Positions 62,201 through 64,000 of a DNA stretch of 64,000 nt are shown in pieces; the first letter of the stretch is position 1, and every line of letters begins with the position of its first letter. Source of the DNA: SIG622 sp045604705 (GTDB lineage: Bacteria > Bacillota > Clostridia > Oscillospirales > CAG-382). The translations under genes and the position numbers were made by a program. Below the pieces are notes generated by a model that saw nothing but the letters and a program-made list of their open reading frames with translations, was not told where the DNA came from and did no database searches. Location of the stretch: assembly GCA_045604705.1 (NCBI GenBank), contig JAZUOO010000068.1, positions 1-64,000 on the forward strand, read 5' to 3'.

Positions 62201-63481
62201 TTATTTACTTAAGATCATTTCAACACACGCAAGCTTTACACAAACACATAAAACATCAACCGCTGCTTTAAGGTCATCACAGCAAGGATATGACGGAGCA
62301 ACTCTAATGTTTCTGTCTCTCGGATCCTTGTGATATGGGAATGCAGCACCTGCCGGTGTAAGAACAATTCCGGCTTCCTTGCATAACTGTACTACCCTTT
62401 TTGCACATCCATCCATAACGTTAAGACTTATAAAATATCCACCCTTTGGAGAGAGCCATTCTGCAACGCCTGTATATGCAAGCTGTTTGTTAAATGCATC
62501 AAGAATTATCTCAAACTTTGGTCTGAGGATTTCGGCATGACGCTTCATGTATGCATTAACGCCGTCTGCATCCTTGAAATATTTTACGTGTCGGAGCATA
62601 TTGAGCTTATCGTGACCTATTGTCTGAATAGTCATTATTTTCTTTATATGCTCAATGTTGGAAACAGAGGAAGCGATAACGGCAACCCCCGCACCGGGAT
62701 AGGAAACCTTTGAAGTCGATGTGAATTCGTATACTATGTCGGGGTTTCCGGCTTTCTCGCATTCATCGATAATGTTGAGAAGTTTATCACCGTCATCTGT
62801 CAGGTGGTGAACAATATACGCGTTATCCCAGAATATTCTGAAGTCCTTTGCTGCGGGTTTGAGAGAAGCAAATCTCTTTACGGTCTCATTCGAATATGTT
62901 ACCCCTTCCGGATTGGAATATTTTGGAACACACCATATACCCTTTATTGATGCATCGGAAGAAACAAGCTTTTCAACAGCATCCATATCGGGACCTGTGG
63001 GTGTCATATCCACGTTAATCATCTCAATACCGAGAGATTCGCATATACCGAAGTGTCTGTCATAACCGGGACAAGGGCAAAGGAACTTGATGCTGCCCTG
63101 CTTTCCCCAGGGTGTATCACCACCGGGTACTCCGTAAAGCATTGCTCTTGTAACAGCATCATACATTAGGTTAAGGCTGGAGTTGCCTCCAACAATTACT
63201 TTATCCGGCGTTACTTCAAGGATTTCTGCAAACAGCTTTTTTGCTTCCGGTATACCATCCACTATGCCGTAGTTTCTGCAGTCTGTTCCGTTTTCGGTGA
63301 TGCAGTCACTGTTTTTTATGAGTACCTTTAATAGCTCCTCGCTTATATCAAGCTGATCTGTACCGGGTTTACCTCTTGACATATCAAGCTTGTAGTTTTT
63401 GGAGCATATTTCTTTATATTTACATTTAAGAGCTTCAAGCTCTTTTGTAAGTTCATCTTTCGACGCTGATGAATAATTCAT
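62201..63481 (-). CDS. Aspartate aminotransferase, class Ic type
   Basis: 426 residues. PLP fold-type I enzyme of the Asp_aminotransf group. Seen: YKLDMSRGKPGTDQLDISEE, RNYGIVDGIPEAKKLF, GGNSSLNLMYDAV, WCVPKYSNPEGVTYSN, FWDNAYIVHHLTDD and the PLP Lys in EFTSTSKVSYPGAGVAVIAS; GGYFISLNVM is near the C-terminus. It exchanges amino groups of aspartate and 2-oxoglutarate. GGAGGA precedes the ATG at 63481. Confidence 0.93.
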   Translation of the reverse strand: MNYSSASKDELTKELEALKCKYKEICSKNYKLDMSRGKPGTDQLDISEELLKVLIKNSDCITENGTDCRNYGIVDGIPEAKKLFAEILEVTPDKVIVGGNSSLNLMYDAVTRAMLYGVPGGDTPWGKQGSIKFLCPCPGYDRHFGICESLGIEMINVDMTPTGPDMDAVEKLVSSDASIKGIWCVPKYSNPEGVTYSNETVKRFASLKPAAKDFRIFWDNAYIVHHLTDDGDKLLNIIDECEKAGNPDIVYEFTSTSKVSYPGAGVAVIASSVSNIEHIKKIMTIQTIGHDKLNMLRHVKYFKDADGVNAYMKRHAEILRPKFEIILDAFNKQLAYTGVAEWLSPKGGYFISLNVMDGCAKRVVQLCKEAGIVLTPAGAAFPYHKDPRDRNIRVAPSYPCCDDLKAAVDVLCVCVKLACVEMILSK

Positions 63482-63528
63482 CGATATATTCCTCCGTTTG
63501 GTTTTATTACCCTATAATATGAAGAAAA

Positions 63529-64000
63529 TCAAAATTCCGCATTTGATACTGTTCTGGGGAATGGAATTACGTCACGGATGTTGGAGATGCCTGTTAGATA
63601 CATGATAAGTCTTTCAAAACCGAGACCGTATCCTGAGTGCTTTGTTCCACCGAATTTACGGAGCTCAAGATACCACCAGTAATCTTCCTTTTTAAGTCCC
63701 AGCTCGTCCATTCTCGCTTCGAGAAGATCAAGTCTTTCCTCTCTCTGAGAACCTCCGATAAGCTCACCTACTCCGGGAACAAGCATATCCATAGCCGCAA
63801 CAGTCTTATTGTCCTCGTTCATTCTCATATAGAATGCCTTAATTTCCTTGGGATAATCGGTTACGAATACAGGCTTGTTGAAAATCTGCTCGGTGAGGTA
63901 TCTTTCATGCTCTGTCTGAAGGTCGATGCCCCATCTTACGGGATATTCGAATTCGTGTCCGCTCTTGAGAAGAAGTTCTATTGCTTCGGTATAGGTTACA
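63529..64000 (-). CDS. asnS: Asparagine--tRNA ligase, C-terminal part
   Basis: 157 residues are visible; the frame runs off the right edge. The sequence HEFEYPVRWGIDLQTEHERY followed by FVTDYPKEIKAFYMRMNED, VPGVGELIGGSQREERLD and the class II motif 3 GYGLGFERLIMYLTG identify AsnRS. LELRKFGGTKHSGYGLGFER is typical of AsnRS rather than AspRS. The stop is TGA-free TAA-type at the 63529 end, 47 bp before the aminotransferase. Confidence 0.94.
   Translation of the reverse strand, partial: VTYTEAIELLLKSGHEFEYPVRWGIDLQTEHERYLTEQIFNKPVFVTDYPKEIKAFYMRMNEDNKTVAAMDMLVPGVGELIGGSQREERLDLLEARMDELGLKKEDYWWYLELRKFGGTKHSGYGLGFERLIMYLTGISNIRDVIPFPRTVSNAEF

Overview
The window reads as a chromosomal segment of a low-G+C, Gram-positive Clostridia-type bacterium, most like the gut Ruminococcaceae/Oscillospiraceae. 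The reasons are SpoVG, IreB, a ThyX-type thymidylate synthase, TagO/MnaA/TagA wall-polymer enzymes, LytR-CpsA-Psr and MltG cell-wall proteins, a PPi-type phosphofructokinase, consensus TTGACA/TATAAT promoters with 17-bp spacers, strong GGAGG ribosome binding sites, and an argCJBD operon with ArgR-type boxes. No replication origin, rRNA operon, CRISPR array or intact mobile element is visible.

Layout. 1-2.5 kb is accessory: the tail of a surface-type YGSKY-repeat protein, a gene-poor stretch with terminators and a recurrent-looking non-coding block, tRNA-Leu and initiator tRNA-Met, and a decayed ORF. 2.5-9.1 kb holds rodA, two RNA-modification or membrane genes, a PnuC-type transporter behind an attenuator-like leader, and tmRNA. 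9.4-13.4 kb is a minus-strand set: oxidoreductase, DHHW protein, MBOAT O-acyltransferase. 13.8-21.7 kb has spoVG/murC (divergent), a damaged glycosyltransferase/acyltransferase pair, then trpS-tagO-mnaA. 22.9-27.5 kb is a tightly packed plus-strand operon: phosphodiesterase, PH-like membrane protein, thiI, cinA C-terminal domain, methyltransferase, DUF1643. recG follows on the minus strand, then a THF-riboswitch-controlled folT, rpe, an ATP-grasp gene and pfk. 33.8-39.2 kb has two leucine-rich-repeat proteins, ireB, capA and a SIS sugar isomerase. 39.2-51.7 kb carries LCP, tmcAL, tagA, thyX-tmk, a nonsense-interrupted MBL hydrolase, a DJ-1 protein, 5-FTHF cyclo-ligase, a CPBP protease, a large MltG with an inserted zinc ribbon, and a U32 peptidase. 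51.8-64 kb has tRNA-Glu, argDBJC, cysK, an aldo/keto reductase, rluD-like, secDF, an aspartate aminotransferase and the 3' part of asnS.

How the genes work together. Envelope construction dominates: RodA and MltG (peptidoglycan synthesis and chain ending), MurC, TagO/MnaA/TagA plus LCP (linkage unit and attachment of a secondary wall polymer), MBOAT/DHHW (probable O-acylation), SecDF (export) and IreB (partner of the PASTA-kinase system elsewhere). Folate and thymidylate supply is a second theme: FolT under a THF riboswitch, 5-FTHF cyclo-ligase, ThyX and Tmk.

Most notable oddities: a roughly 150-residue zinc-ribbon-containing insertion inside the MltG catalytic domain; a one-nucleotide insertion in the T-stem of the initiator tRNA; two genes whose only well-placed Shine-Dalgarno precedes ACG; and single-base nonsense lesions in a glycosyltransferase and in an MBL hydrolase. 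I found no clear multi-gene defence or otherwise undescribed system. All family assignments come from reading the sequence, without searches.
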